In this document: piece after piece, positions 48,201 through 59,840 of the stretch
How positions within the stretch are numbered: the stretch's first letter is position 1
Layout of the letters: each line of letters opens with the position of its first letter
Source: Mytilisepta virgata
Lineage: Eukaryota; Mollusca; Bivalvia; Mytilida; Mytilidae
Length of the DNA: 64,000 bases
Reading direction: 5' to 3'
Assembly (NCBI GenBank): GCA_028015205.1
Contig: CM051521.1
Span: forward strand, 67,812,314-67,876,313
Notes under the pieces: model-generated
What the model was told of the DNA's origin: nothing
Database searches by the model: none
What the model saw: only the letters and a program-made list of their open reading frames with translations
Translations under genes and position numbers: made by a program

Positions 48201-51200
48201 TGATTGGTCAAAATTTCCAAAAATGTTCTTTTCTATAACTGCAAAGCCAAATGAATTGTTACTTGGTATGAAACATCTTTAACAGAACCTTTATAAATTT
48301 TGCACATTTCGTCCGAGATGGAAAGCTAATATGACAGCCATAATGAATCCTTATTTCTGATTGGTCAAAATTTCAAAAATGTTCTTTTCTCAAAACTCAA
48401 AGCCAAATGAATTGTTGGTATGAAACATCTGTGGAAAGACCAATATAAAATATTCATATTTCTTCCTGGTCGGAAAGCTAATATGGCGGCCATGATGAAT
48501 CTTATTTCTGATTGGTCAAGATTTGAAAAAATCCAAGGGATGATCCAGATCAGGTAATCAATAGCAGACGACAGCTGTTGGTCAAGCCCATAATTACGCC
48601 TGAAGTATAAGCAGTAATAGTCTATTAAAAACTCGTCTACGGTCGTGGTGTGCAACTAAAGAATACTCACACTATACCCATTTGCAACCTTACCGGCATA
48701 TGTTTTGGATACATTAGTCAATTTGTAATATTATAGATTAAAGGGACTTTTAAAAATAATTCACACATAGTTAAAATTATGTTATTCAATAAAAGAATGG
48801 GATGAATCAAAGAAACAGACATGTTATGATGAAATATTTAGCAGAGACTACGATTAATTTCAGGACCTTGTGTAGCTGGAGTAGTTGGAATAAAGATGCC
48901 AAGGTACTGCTTATTTGGAGATACAGTTAATACAGCATCAAGAATGGAATCCAGTGGTGCTGGTAAGGCTATACTATGCTGCATCAGTCATTGAATCCAG
49001 TAGAAATAATTCTTTGCAAAATTTTGGATGAACAATTTCCTGAATTTAATCAACGTTGACTGGAGTTATTTTTTTTTGTTATTTTTTGTCCGGAGATCTG
49101 TCAGTACATGTCAGTCTGGTTGCTTTGATTGATTGGAATGTTATTGTTGACCTCACCTGTTATCCATTTTGTTGTTTATTTGATACCAGTTTTAAAGTAA
49201 AATGTGTGCTCATCAGCCTGTTTTCAAGCCCTAAAATGTTGAAAACCAAAATAATAATGCAAAAACTTGGAGTAAATAAAACAAACACTATGCATACGAT
49301 GGTGCCACAGAAAGAGAAAAGAAGTTACTGGGCAATTAAAATCGTCCTTTTTATCATAAATATTAGTATATATATCTTGCAATTTTCGATATTTCCTTTG
49401 CGTGTAACTTGCGAATCGTGTGCGTGTAACGTGTGATTCATGTGAGTTTGGTATGGTGCATTAAACGTTCAACCATGTGTATATAGTATTGTCCTACACT
49501 TATGGTAGTTGCACAATAAGGATTTAGAAAATTGTAAGTTTAAGCTTGTGAACTCGTTTTTTTTCATTTTTCATTAGGTTTATGGATTTAATTTTTTTAT
49601 AGAATGATGGCATTCTATTTTTGGATAGGAATAAGCTATTTTTGACTATAGGTAAGTGACCCAACTATTTCAGGGGGTGCCGGGATCACTCGATTCCGAC
49701 AGTACAGATTTCTAGTTATATTTGTTCATGTGAGATCACTCCCAATCCGTCTTCTCACATTCGACATCCCAACGTGTTTCGGGTACCTGTTAAGATCGCC
49801 GTACCCTCACCAGTAAATCAAGCCTTAATTTCTTTTCTTGTTCCTTATTTTATTTGCATAAGTTTCTTGTCTTAATAACAGTTCCTTTCAAACTGAAAGT
49901 CGAACGCTTGGTTGTCATAAGTTCAGTTTTAGCTTACATTTTTTTATTTCAATTTGGTGGATGTAAGATAATCTTCCAGATTCCTATGTTTTTATATGCT
50001 ATCATAGATGGTCGTGCAAATAAATTTCTGGCAGTTTCATCTCGTTCAATAACGTGCCGCTTTTTACTGATTACAACACCCATTTGTTTAAAACACGGAA
50101 TTTATTTTGTCGCAAAGACAAAAGGAGGTGTTCCCTCTGTAGTTCTTGCTGCAGTATCTACCTGGTTAATCTCTTTATTTTCATATCCTTTCTCAGGTAA
50201 TGTTTGTTTAAAAATAACAATCCAATGATACTAATATTAGATATAGTAAATTTATACTATTACCTCTCATCAGCAGCATTAAAACCGAAACATTTGGAAG
50301 ACCAAAAACCAAACATATTTTAAAACAGGATTTGAAGAAGTACTCATAACCAAACATACCGAAATAGGAAGCCAAATTTCAGCTAAATACTTATTGCCTC
50401 ACTATGGTAAATCGGTGAACACACCCAAAAAAGTGAACCAATGTCATTACACATTTAATAGTTATTGAATTAATGCAGAAAATGTCCCCGTTTGCGCTGG
50501 GAAGCAAATTGTCTTCTTGGTCTTGAGCAACATAATAGTAATAATCAAACATAAGTAAAGTCAAGAAATACCAAAAGGAAATTCGAAGGAAAGGAAAATC
50601 GAAATAACTGACAAACTCCGGAGAACAACGAAGACAAGACCAAACCAATACAAGCACTACAATTAAAAACTAAAAACATATGAACAATATTGACCCCACC
50701 AAAAAACCGGGTGTAGACTCAGGAAGAGTAAGCAGTCTCTGCTTCCTGTAGGACACCCGCCATGCTGCCCATGTCAAATTTTCATTTGGGAAACGTTTTT
50801 TTCATACCTGTCAACCAAGTCCTGCTGACGTCCATAAAACTTTTATAAGGATGACTCCAACTTAGGAGCAACATACCCCTTGTCTGAGCAACTTTTCTGT
50901 CAGGAGCCGGGCTCTGTCCAGACGGTCAATATATATGTCACAAAATCTGTTTTTACTAAAGCATTTAGAACACAAATAATAAAAGTTATCTATGTTTATT
51001 GCATTGGGCATTTAGATTGTATCACACTGAAGCACTTCTATGCAGCCTGCCTGAGACGTAGTCGAAGACTGTACAGTGGTGGTGAGTGGTGGTATAATTT
51101 CAGTGTCCACGGCTATTTTGTTTCTGCTGAAGAGCTTGCCTATAGGACACCCTTGAATAGACCGAGCACAACTGCACAAAATACATCTGTATCTGTTATT

Positions 51201-53412
51201 GTCATCGTAATTATTTGCCAGTTCCATTAACTTTTAAATTTATAAAGGAGTAAAGCCATTATTAGATTTTTCTTAACATTCTATGTAAAAATGTTTTTTA
51301 TATGCACTATTTTCAGGTACGTTCTAATAGGGGATTTTCCGTAATAGTGGGTTTACACCTATAAGCCTTTGAAAGAAATAATAATTATTTGTCTCATATG
51401 ATGATATATCCTCGGTTATTGTCTCTTCAAGCCTTATCGGAAAAGGGAATATCGTACAAAAAAATGTTTGTTGGTCCTCGAAGAGTGGAGTATAGGGAGG
51501 AGGGGGGGGGGGGGGGCATGAGCACGGAAGAACATGAAAGAAAATAAAAAAAATGGTAAAAGAAAAATAAAGTTACCCCAAAAAAAGTTGTACGAGAAAA
51601 AAGGACACACCAAACAACTTACTAATGCCGTTTATCACTAAAAGTGAAAAAAGAGACCAGGGAAATCACGCTTTTATATTTCCGCCATCTGAACTTTAAT
51701 ATTGATGGCCTAGTTTATATTTATATATCGTTTATACTAAAGGTATGTTGCTGGCATGACATTCATTGGAGAATTTCGAAAATATATATATTCTTTTTCA
51801 ACAAAATATCGACAGCACGAGAAATAAAGATGGTCAAACACGTAGATCGAAAAATAAAAACTGGCAAATAAACGAAAACAGCCCTTAATATATACACTGT
51901 CTCACTGGGGTCCCACGGCCGCACTCATACTGAGGACCCCTGAATTGTGAGGATGCGTTAGACACCATTAAGATGGAATAATACAAAATTTAAATTTCGC
52001 TGAAGTTTCCTAACTTAATATTGAAGGAATCACCAACTCAACAACTGTAACAAACTCCGTAAGAAACCTCAAAAAGTAACTGTTGATTTTGGAGGATACA
52101 AAAACATGGAGAAAAAATTTATCGGCTCCACATTACGTAAGCGTACGATAAGATAAAAAAAAGTATGCTGAGTAATGTACATGTACATAAGAAGCTAACC
52201 CATGCAATACTAAAAATACTATTTAGTGTATATTTTATATTCTGAAATCAAATCTATACTTTATTTAACAAAAGGAAAATATTATATCAAGGAGTTTTAT
52301 CATTTAAGGTGGAAGAATTCATTTAAGTGGCTGTACTCAGGCTATACTTAAAGATAATGGAAACTTTGTTACCGAGTTTAGAGGCATTATCGAAATAAAG
52401 GTATGCTACATAGTTTAAAAGTACATTTTATATTGCTTGTGAAATAATTGGTAATTAAAAGAAAATAAAGTAGAATATGAAAATTATTTTGTAAGTGAAG
52501 AATCTGATAGAAAACATTTAAAAAAAATATTTAATATCGCATGAACTAGAAACGGAATGAGAGACAGTCCTTCGATAGTATAGTCAGTTCCTGTCACGTT
52601 TGCTTTAGCTGTCTGGCGTTGGGAATTCAATAAGAGTAATTGAACGTAGTTTAAAAACTAAGTAGAAACATGTATATGCCAAGTAACAGTTTTAACACTC
52701 AATAAGGAACCTCAAAACGTAAGTGCTGCTTTTGTCATTCTTCTCAATCCTTATGGAGAAGCTTCTGATTCAAGAATTAATATCTTCTTTAGTACATCCT
52801 TATAAATTGAAATATTGCTCTGATATGCCGGAGAGGAAGGTATTCTAGTACTTAAGATTATTTCTCTATTATAATGACCCACCATTTTATAATAGGGCAC
52901 AGTCTCAGAGTCAATTTACATGAATTACAATAATACATGTAATTTATTTTTGAGTTTTGGGTCACGGTTGCCATGGGAACGGAAACTTTGATATTTTAAC
53001 AGGGATGATAAAAACTGAAAAGGAATTGTTCTCGCCTGGTACCTGGTCTCGCCATCCCGTCTGTTATGCTACAGAACAAGCGAATTGATAAACAGTTTTT
53101 GATACGAAATAGTACACACTTGCTTCTACCACATTATCATTTTATTGTGGTTTTTATTTCTTTTTTTCTTGTATGAACATTGGATCAGCTCAACATTTAG
53201 GAGCTGAAACTGTGGTTACATTTTGGGTTTCGTTTTGGTACTGAGAAAGTATATTTTATAGTAATAAGGTATAACACGACACTTTTATGCATCCTGCAAT
53301 GTATTAGTTAAATTTTAAGACTTTATTTTAGGGGAAAGGACCGATGGCAACATATTGGTTGGAAAGACTGAAAACACAGGAGGGCCAAGCTGTGGTTACT
53401 TTACGTTTTTAA
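37869..53412 (+). CDS. NIT-domain receptor guanylate cyclase (five coding exons)
   Basis: Membrane enzyme converting GTP to cyclic GMP. Coding exons: 37869-39277, 41605-41819, 48864-48962, 52309-52400, 53332-53412; all introns are GT-AG and phases agree, giving about 631 residues. I prefer Met 37869 (AAAATGA context) over 37794, which directly follows a TGA. Residues 53-72: membrane segment; about 85-335: NIT sensor with its hallmark [12 protein letters not shown]; about 356-384: second membrane segment; about 390-430: coiled coil leading to [11 protein letters not shown]; 438-617: catalytic domain. Metal ligands D445 and D489, guanine-selecting E485 and C557, and catalytic N564 and R568 are all present. 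There is no kinase-homology domain. NIT-cyclases are known in lophotrochozoans, where annelid members act in nitric-oxide signalling of ciliary photoreceptors. Confidence 0.9.
39278..41604 (+). other. Guanylate cyclase intron between exons 1 and 2
   Basis: Holds an RT-type repeat fragment (40373-40905) and otherwise AT-rich DNA without recognised genes. Confidence 0.7.
40373..40905 (+). repeat. Mobile-element 3' fragment, copy 1 (YGVYIS...[10 protein letters not shown] family)
   Basis: Encodes [40 protein letters not shown] and GRHHDLVD to a stop at 40622-40624, followed by a conserved non-coding tail (CATGGCGGGTGTCCTGCAGG, TTTTTTGGTGGGGTCCATGT). I recognise the protein block as the C-terminus of reverse-transcriptase-type proteins abundant in mollusc and cnidarian genomes; the clade is not certain. 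Diverged copies occur at 43235, 50552 (minus) and 62852 (minus), all 5'-truncated, as retrotransposition would leave them. Confidence 0.7.
41605..41819 (+). CDS. Guanylate cyclase exon 2
   Basis: 215 nt after acceptor CTTTTACAG; completes the split Ser codon and continues [20 protein letters not shown], holding E485 and D489. It ends CACTCAG before GTAAGA, phase 1. Confidence 0.93.
43235..43600 (+). repeat. Mobile-element 3' fragment, copy 2
   Basis: Encodes [18 protein letters not shown] (43236-43292), then [17 protein letters not shown] and YGRHHELID to the stop at 43467-43469. It is clearly related to copy 1 but diverged, with a shared tail phrase CTGCTTACCCTTCCGGAGCAC at about 43548. Confidence 0.7.
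43740..44720. repeat. 146-bp tandem array, about 6.5 units
   Basis: The phrase CCAAAATTAGGTCACTCTGA recurs with AGGTCA starting at 43855, 44001, 44147, 44279, 44425, 44571 and a last partial near 44715, giving spacing of 146, 146, 132, 146, 146 and 144. Each unit also has TTTTACGTCCGAGTTCAGTT and ATATTACTTGGTGTCAGGGT. It contains no open frame and lies in a cyclase intron. Confidence 0.93.
47166..47279 (+). pseudogene. 37-codon frame resembling the N-terminus of Crypton-like proteins
   Basis: Starts in a good context (AAAACATGG) inside the insertion in the 156-bp array. The segment [19 protein letters not shown] resembles the short DKDSKNTK N-terminal segment I associate with Crypton-type tyrosine recombinase or DUF3504 proteins, but only this end is present and it stops at 47277-47279. 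E-box-like CACGTG sites lie upstream (47010-47130). This is a tentative identification. Confidence 0.35.
47297..47440. repeat. Fold-back repeat, 62-nt arms
   Basis: Arms 47297-47358 and 47379-47440 pair with only a few mismatches over a 20-nt loop. The core GTGTGTGACCCGACGGTTTG is perfectly mirrored. It forms the right-hand part of the 480-bp insertion in the 156-bp array and ends within about 6 bp of its edge. Confidence 0.93.
48864..48962 (+). CDS. Guanylate cyclase exon 3
   Basis: 99 nt after acceptor TAATTTCAG. Encodes [19 protein letters not shown] and [13 protein letters not shown], with guanine-selecting C557 and catalytic N564 and R568. Donor GTAAGG; ends in phase 1. Confidence 0.93.
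50213..50385. repeat. Dispersed repeat, copy 1 (short form)
   Basis: Begins AATAACAATCCAATGATACT and matches the copies at 55696 and 56070, but lacks an internal block of about 29 bp (GCTGTATACGACGCATTTCA and following bases). Confidence 0.85.
50552..50945 (-). repeat. Mobile-element 3' fragment, copy 3
   Basis: Minus-strand relative of 40373-40905. It carries the [21 protein letters not shown] block near 50940-50880, broken afterwards, and the same non-coding tail. Confidence 0.75.
52309..52400 (+). CDS. Guanylate cyclase exon 4
   Basis: 92 nt. Acceptor is ATCATTTAAG, weak in pyrimidines. Encodes [16 protein letters not shown] and FRGIIEIK, the family's RIHxS and RGxIxxK segments. The phase matches exon 3 exactly and the donor is GTATGC. 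Confidence 0.85.
53332..53412 (+). CDS. Guanylate cyclase exon 5 (terminal)
   Basis: 81 nt after acceptor TTTATTTTAG. Reads [14 protein letters not shown], the family's GKGxMxTYWL terminus, then 12 residues to TAA at 53410-53412. The C-terminal tail is very short. Confidence 0.88.
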   Translation, partial: GKGPMATYWLERLKTQEGQAVVTLRF

Positions 53413-55695
53413 TGCGTCATTAATTTGAGCAATAGTGTAACAGTACACGTTTATTTATATCATTCACAGGTTAAATTCTGGAATGTCTCAATCTATAAGT
53501 TAAGATATATGTATAGTTTCTCAACTAGAAGTATTCCTGATGAAATTAACATAAAAATATGGTCAATTTATGTTCGCTTAATTATATAGCCATGATTAAC
53601 ATACTCGGTAACCTAATTATTGCTTTCAAATTGTCAATACTCAAATTTGCTCTAATATATAGCACATCTCATTCATATATACATTTAGTGTAGAATCAAT
53701 ACAATATATCAAGGTTACAATTCTCTTTGAAATTATCAACGTTCAATATTACTCTAACATTATATAGCACTGATCATCTTAGACATAAGCCCAAGTCAGG
53801 TTTGTCTCAATATGGTTTAGCATGCTCATATTATATTATTGCCCTAATATAAGGCTCATGTTTGCTCAAAATATATCACTGATCATCTTCTAAAACATAT
53901 GTGCTCAATTTAGTTAGGCTTGACATGCTCAAGTAATACATCATTATTGCCCTACATTATAAAAGATTATGAGTTAGCGTATATAGCACTGATCAACTAC
54001 ACCTATGCTGAATTCAGGTTCTTTCCCAAAATAGATATATTTACATGTATTCCAGAATATTAATATTTAATTACGATGAATTTAACTTGCATGTATAAAA
54101 AAAATCGCTGGATTGTTACATATCATGTAGGAAACTAATCACTGATTATAACCAATGTTACCATATATATGCTGCATCTCCACACACAAACATTATTTGT
54201 GCATAATGGAACGATTAGACAACTGAAGATATTTTAGAAATTAGAGAAATGGCCAGGTATGGTACATCATAAGTACATGTGTATTAATCTCTAATAACAG
54301 TGTGATAATGTTAAAGCTCTTTTCTGATTAAAACTGCATTATATTTGGTCATGAAAATCATTCACAATTAACATGGTTTCGAAATCTCAACGGGAAGACA
54401 CGCTTGTTAACTTTAACCCAAATGACATATACTTATCAGCTGATATCCAAGATGGCGACAGGGGACGTCGAAAGAGAAATTGTACCCGATTCAATAATTA
54501 CTGCTCTCCTTCGACAATATCTCGTTAATATATATTATATTAAACTATGATTAATGCTAAAACGATTAAATTATATCAATTAGAATATATTTCCCTTTCT
54601 TGTGTTAAAATAGTTACTAATCACCTCTCATTTCCTCTTCCTCTAACCTTTGACTGCTGACGCTGATATGCATCACCAATTCATGAATCCATCCGCGTTT
54701 ATTAATATATATTATTTTCAACATAAAACATGTTGATATATATAAACATGTCATAATAAATATGTTCATGAAATTGTTTTGATAGCAAGATTCAAATATA
54801 TGAGTTGAGAAAGAAATCTATTTTGCACTAGATAATGCCAGCGTATTCACACAATAAAAAATGAGTAAATGCGTGTTAAAAAACACCCAGAACACGATCT
54901 GAATAGACTGGTTTTTCTCTCTTCGAAGTGAGCCAACCTAGTTTCTAGTGGAATTTGATCAGCTTGCCGGTTTTAGAATCAGGGCGATAGCTATACTACG
55001 GATAGCCATCCTTGTAAAAATTTAGATAAATAAATAGTGTATACTTATTGACTGGGGGACAATAAACTTACTATTCCACGAATATGCAGTCAATAAGTGT
55101 TTTATTATTCCTAAACACTTTACCGGTCAATAGTTTCCAGTACTAATCACCGCTAAGTTGTTAAGATTTGTGAGGATTTAGCAAATTAAAGTTGTTCCGG
55201 ACAGACGGACTGATTCCTACAACCCTCCCAAACTTCGTATACAAATAACATGGGAATTTTAGCAGGCCCAGTCAAATTATACTCGTTTCCATTGTAAAAC
55301 AATTGCCAGGTTAATCAATGCTGACAGTGATATGATGTAACATTATTAAATAAGAGCAGTCAGAAATAATACTGTCAGGCGCAGAGAGAAAGCTTATGGA
55401 ACTCGTCTCACTTTTTCGCATTGCTGAGACTCAATACAGGGAATTTACAATTCGGAAAAATAAGAAGCGTATCGGAGCAGTAAACTAAATTTAAGGGTAG
55501 CCGAATGGGTATGAGCAAAAACAGAAAAACTAAATCTATATAAAATATAACGTACAAAATTAAAACATACAAACACGAAAGAAAACGATAAAAACTATAA
55601 ATCTGATGCGACACCAACAATTATTTATCTTTAAAAATGTTTTTATACGAGAACAAGAAATAAATAAATCCCTCCATAACACTCGTCCCATTTAA
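53413..55695. other. AT-rich DNA downstream of guanylate cyclase
   Basis: Begins with the cyclase 3' UTR, whose poly(A) site I could not fix. From about 53630 to 54010 a loose repeat containing TATATAGCACTGATCA recurs several times. No coding sequence recognised. Confidence 0.45.
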
Positions 55696-56298
55696 AATAA
55701 CAATCCAAAGATACTAATATTAGATATAGTAAATTTATACTATGCTGTATACGACGCATTTCAAGGAGTTACCTCTCATCAGCAGCATTAAAACCCAAAC
55801 ATTTGGAAGACCAAAAATCAAACTTATATTAAACAAGAAGTACTCAACCAAAAATACCGAAATAGGAAGCCAAATTTCAGCTAAGGAGATCTACCATGTG
55901 CAATACAAGGAATGAACCCTTAGTATTTCTATTATTTTTGAATTTTGCTAAATACTGGTAATTTCTGTAAAAAAATCAATGAATAGTAATGTCAGACAAG
56001 TCTGACGACTGGGTTGGCGAATACCCTCGGGGACATAGGGTCCACCAGCAGAGGCATCATCCCAGGAAATAACAATCCAAAGATACTAATATGAGATATA
56101 GTAAATTTATACTATGCTGTATACGACGCATTTCAAGGAGTTACCTCTCATCAGCAGCATTAAAACCGAAACATTTGGAAGACCAAAAATCAAACTTATA
56201 TTAAACAAAAAGTACTCAACCAAAAATACCGAAATCGGAAGCCAAATTTCAGCTAAGGAGATCTACCATGTGCAATACAAGGAATGAACCCTTAGTAA
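55696..56298. repeat. Two direct copies of a 220-bp dispersed repeat
   Basis: Copies at about 55696-55920 and 56070-56298 are nearly identical (ATCCAAAGATACTAATATTA, then ATACGACGCATTTCAAGGAG, ending CAATACAAGGAATGAACCCT). The 150 bp between them (GTCAGACAAGTCTGACGACT region) is a different repeat. A short-form relative is at 50213-50385. Confidence 0.9.
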
Positions 56299-57300
56299 AA
56301 ATATAATATTGTACATATTCATATTCATACAAATAGGTATTGACAATATACATGTCTATACAAAATTACGAAATTAATATTTAAACAATAAAAATGTTTA
56401 TTATTGTGACATTTAAATATACAAAATATAGAATCATTATATTGAAAGTCCCAAATTATATTCATAACTTACTAAATATTTCGTTTTAAGAGTTACCATA
56501 TTTGAGAAAAAGAGTACAAAAATGTTTGTGTCGAAAAAGTGCTTGATTTTAGAGTACATAATAACTGGTTACTTTCAGAAAATACAAGATATCTACATGT
56601 AGTAGATGACATCAATAAACTGTTAAATACTACAAAGACACAACCCAAAGAATAAAAACACATAGTAAACCCATCTTCCCATGTCATGGTTTTGTATCCA
56701 AGTTCGGTCCTACAAAACCCCTGACAACATTCATTCATATTTTACGGGTCGGATGTGAACGATTTTCATTGGTTACTTCTCAAGGTCAAAATAGAATCCA
56801 TTTGCGCCGTAGGGAGAATTTTCTAGGTCACATACCAATCGGCGATATGTTCGACCCGCTAAATATGAATGAGTGTTATGAGAGGTTTGTTCGAACGAAC
56901 GTGGATACAAAACACTGACTTGGGAGGATGAGTAAACCAAACAAAATCGGGACAAGAGAACACAAAAAAAAGGATTTTGTTTGTAAAATCTGCTAATCAC
57001 TCACCAGTGTCATACAAATCACCAAACTTATCTTACCGTTGAATCGTCTACCGTCCTTCAGGACAACCGCGTATTGGGTAGATTTTACATGTCCCTGTTT
57101 TATAATTATCCACAAAGATTATATATTACCTAATATTAAGAAAGATTGGCTAATAAAATAATAAAAAAAAAAAATTAGATATGGACAATGCCCCCCCCCC
57201 TTTTTTTCTGCCTTGCCATATGCATGAGTATAGCTCCACATTTTTTAGATTTGACAAACAGTGATGTTGGCATACAACTTGAAACTGTTACACTGTCTGT
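56299..57300. other. AT-rich stretch, no gene recognised
   Basis: Contains minus-strand open frames (56493-56738, 56773-57000) without recognisable domains. A 10-C run followed by T's lies near 57190. Confidence 0.4.
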
Positions 57301-57324
57301 AAGACACAAATGATGCCCCCGCCA

Positions 57325-57860
57325 GACACACCTCCATTATCTGTAAGAACATCCTATATATATAAAAGCTGTAGGAGGAGATAGCGCGACAAATCATGAT
57401 CTCTTTAAGCAGCTTGCAAAATGACTTAAGTCCAACTACCTGTCATTTTCAGAATATTTTAAAGAAATCAATATCCTGTTGCTATTCACACCTCCATTTT
57501 ATGTATGAACATTTCTATAAAATATTAAAGATGTATCTCCAAGTCTGTAGGAGGAGATAGACGGACAAACCATGATCTCTTTATGCATGTTAAGCAGCTA
57601 GTACCAAAAAAATGACTAAGTCGAACTACCTGTCATTTTCAGAATATTTCGAAATAATCAAAATCCTGTTGTCATGCACACCTTCATTATGTATATGAAC
57701 ATCCTACAAAATATTAAAGCTGTATCTCCAAAACTGTAGGAGGAGATAGCCGGACAAACAATGCATCCTAATCCGGACGGACGGTACGACAAACGGACGG
57801 ACAGACGGACGGCGCGACGGAAAGACGGACGGACAGGGGTAAATTAATATGCCCACCGAC
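57325..57860. repeat. Three-unit tandem repeat ending in GGAC microsatellite
   Basis: Units begin CACACCTCCATT (about 57328, 57488) and CACACCTTCATT (about 57679), each with GTAGGAGGAGATAG and TACCTGTCATTTTCAGAATA. The last runs into CGGACGGACGG repeats at 57774-57835, then ATGCCCACCGACATTTTGTC. No coding sequence. Confidence 0.85.
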
Positions 57861-59564
57861 ATTTTGTCGCGGGGGGCATAAAAAAGATATTGGACTAATA
57901 TAACTTATTAGTGTTAATTACATATAGATAAAAGATAAAAATTTTGTAAGTGTCTGTTGACTATAATTTCTTAATGTTTATAATCTTGAATGTTCCTTTT
58001 CAATTGTAAAAGTCTTTACTTGCATATCTTTTGTACATGCTTAGTGGATAAGGGACTCTTATACAAAAGTAAATTTTGCATACTTATCCCATGTAAATAA
58101 GCCCCACTTAAATCACCAAGTAATGTGCTCCTAAAAAACAGAAGGAAGTTACAGAAAAGAGGAAGAAGAAGTTTAGAAATTATAATCGAAACCGTAACGG
58201 AACGGGAACCAACCACGGAACTCGGATCACAGATATTTTGGGTTTATTAAATTAAACTACGTTAACTAAAGCAACTACTATATGAATTAGAAAGTATATT
58301 ACATGCACTAACTTTTTATTATTATATAGTATTTCCGACGATCGTCAGCTCGGAGGTAAAACGGCTAAATAATTTCAGTCCGCAAATTTAATAGTATAGA
58401 TAGAGCTGTAATTTAAATATTCAGATACATAGGAAAATTATAAAATAAACAATAAATCTTTTCTGAGTGATATATACATGTACGTATATTTTGGCAATTT
58501 ACAAATAGTATTAGTTAAAAAGTGAATAACTTTTTTAGCCAAATTTACCTAATTTCACAAAATTAACCTCTTTTTGTTAAAAAAAAAAACATCGATTTTA
58601 CGTTCCTTAATTTTTTCCTATTTAACTCAAAATTCTATCGTTTATAGACTAAACCAGGGAATGAATTCTTGATCCACACTCATATCCGGAGATAAGGAGA
58701 CTTTAACACTCTGACGTATCATATACATTCTTCAACTTCAGAGTGTAGTTAAGTACTTCAGTTTCTTGCATACCCAGCTATCGCGGTCACCACGTGACCA
58801 CTGAGAGTATAATGACTGTCGATTTATCAATACAAATTAATGGGACTTGTTAATTAAATGCCCATAACTTATTTGTGTTTGGTGACACCATCCAACCCCT
58901 CATTGTATAGCTTATCACTTGATCGTTTTCGATGTGTACTTTAAATCAGTCCAGGGCATAACATTTTTGCTTCAAATCGCATTTGAATTTTTTGTGTTTA
59001 ACGCCAAATAAACGCCAAATAAATAAATATCACATACGTGATATTTTGCATAAGGACTAATTTTCGAAAACTTATTTCGATGATTGAATTCTTCTTGATA
59101 TATAATATCATCCAACCAAGATGGCGCCCAAACCAATCAGCTTCTACCTTGTCATAACAAAGTAAATATCGTTCATACGAGTAAATAGAATTAATTATAT
59201 AATATGTCAAACGTTTACAATGTATAACTACCAAAAAAGATAAATTATTAATTTAAAATAAATTTAAATGTTACTTATCTGACATTTGTGAAATTATATT
59301 TCATCTCTACATTCAAATTTGTGATCCCCCTCACACACACACACCTCTTTATTAAAATGCTGCATTAATTATAAAATAAAATGTAGCGTTAAAAATTAAA
59401 CAAGAAATCTGTACTGTCGGAATCGACAGTGATCACCGCACCCTTTGTAAGTAGTTGGGGCACATGCTATGGTCAAAAATATAAAACCTTATTCCCATCC
59501 AAAAATAGTATGCAGTCATTCTATAAAGAAATTAAAGCAATAAACCTAAGTAGTATATACGCGG
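57861..59564. other. AT-rich stretch, no gene recognised
   Basis: Nothing assignable. AGAAATCTGTACTGTCGGAA at 59404 has an inverted relative at about 49697-49717, so it belongs to a dispersed repeat. Confidence 0.4.
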
Positions 59565-59692
59565 ACTCCTACTCTAACAACTCATACCCCACGCATGTGG
59601 TTCACATAAGCAAGCGTGACTGTTTACCTCATGTTTGTCACGCTTGCTTATGTGAACCACAGGCGTGGGGTATGAGTTGTTAGAGTAGGAGT
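59565..59692. repeat. Fold-back repeat, 56-nt arms, 55 matching
   Basis: Arms 59565-59620 and 59637-59692 are complementary with one mismatch over a 16-nt loop. The arm begins ACTCCTACTCTAACAACTCA. It directly precedes the TTAGGG-like array. Confidence 0.95.
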
Positions 59693-59712
59693 GCGAGACA
59701 GACCCACGATAA

Positions 59713-59823
59713 GGGTTAGAGGCAGGACTACGGTTAGGGTTAGAGTTAGGATTAGGGTTAGAACTAGGGTTAGGATTAGAGTTAGGGTTAGGGTTAGGAC
59801 TCGAGTTTGGGTTATGGTTAGGA
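59713..59823 (+). repeat. Degenerate TTAGGG-type hexamer array
   Basis: About 110 bp of GGTTAG/TTAGGG hexamers with variants such as TTAGAG and TTAGGA, roughly seven perfect TTAGGG. TTAGGG is the telomeric repeat of most animals including molluscs, so this may be an interstitial telomeric tract; a simple hexamer microsatellite is the alternative. Confidence 0.75.
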
Positions 59824-59840
59824 CTGAAATCCGTAAACGT

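Larger units (their letters stand above)
46735..48540. repeat. 156-bp tandem array, 8 units, with 480-bp insertion
   Basis: Units share CTTGGTATGAAGCATCT, TTCGTTCCGGTCGG, AATATGGCCGCCATGATGAA and TTATTTCTGATTGGTCAAAA. The AATTCTTATT phrase lies near 46927, 47563, 47718, 47874, 48030, 48185, 48342 and 48494, a period of 152-157 bp. The first gap is about 480 bp too long because of an insertion at roughly 46967-47446. The leading part (TTAGCTCATGTGGCCCAAATT, 46730) resembles a dispersed mollusc repeat. Confidence 0.92.
41820..48863 (+). other. Guanylate cyclase intron between exons 2 and 3
   Basis: 7-kb intron holding a second RT-type fragment, a 146-bp array, a loose AT-rich repeat region (45250-46150) and a 156-bp array with an insertion. 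No further exon is needed, since exon phases join directly. Confidence 0.7.
48963..52308 (+). other. Guanylate cyclase intron between exons 3 and 4
   Basis: Contains repeat copies at 50213-50385 and 50552-50945, a run of 14 or more G at about 51507-51521, and open frames (49056-49436, 49854-50228, 50880-51230) with no recognisable domains. Confidence 0.65.

Noticed and set aside
43740..48540. CRISPR-like arrays
   Set aside because: Units are contiguous tandem repeats without unique spacers, in an intron of an animal gene.
49056..50228. Open frames of about 125 codons in a cyclase intron, one with hydrophobic stretches
   Set aside because: No recognisable domain, no splice context, and exon phases on both sides join without them.
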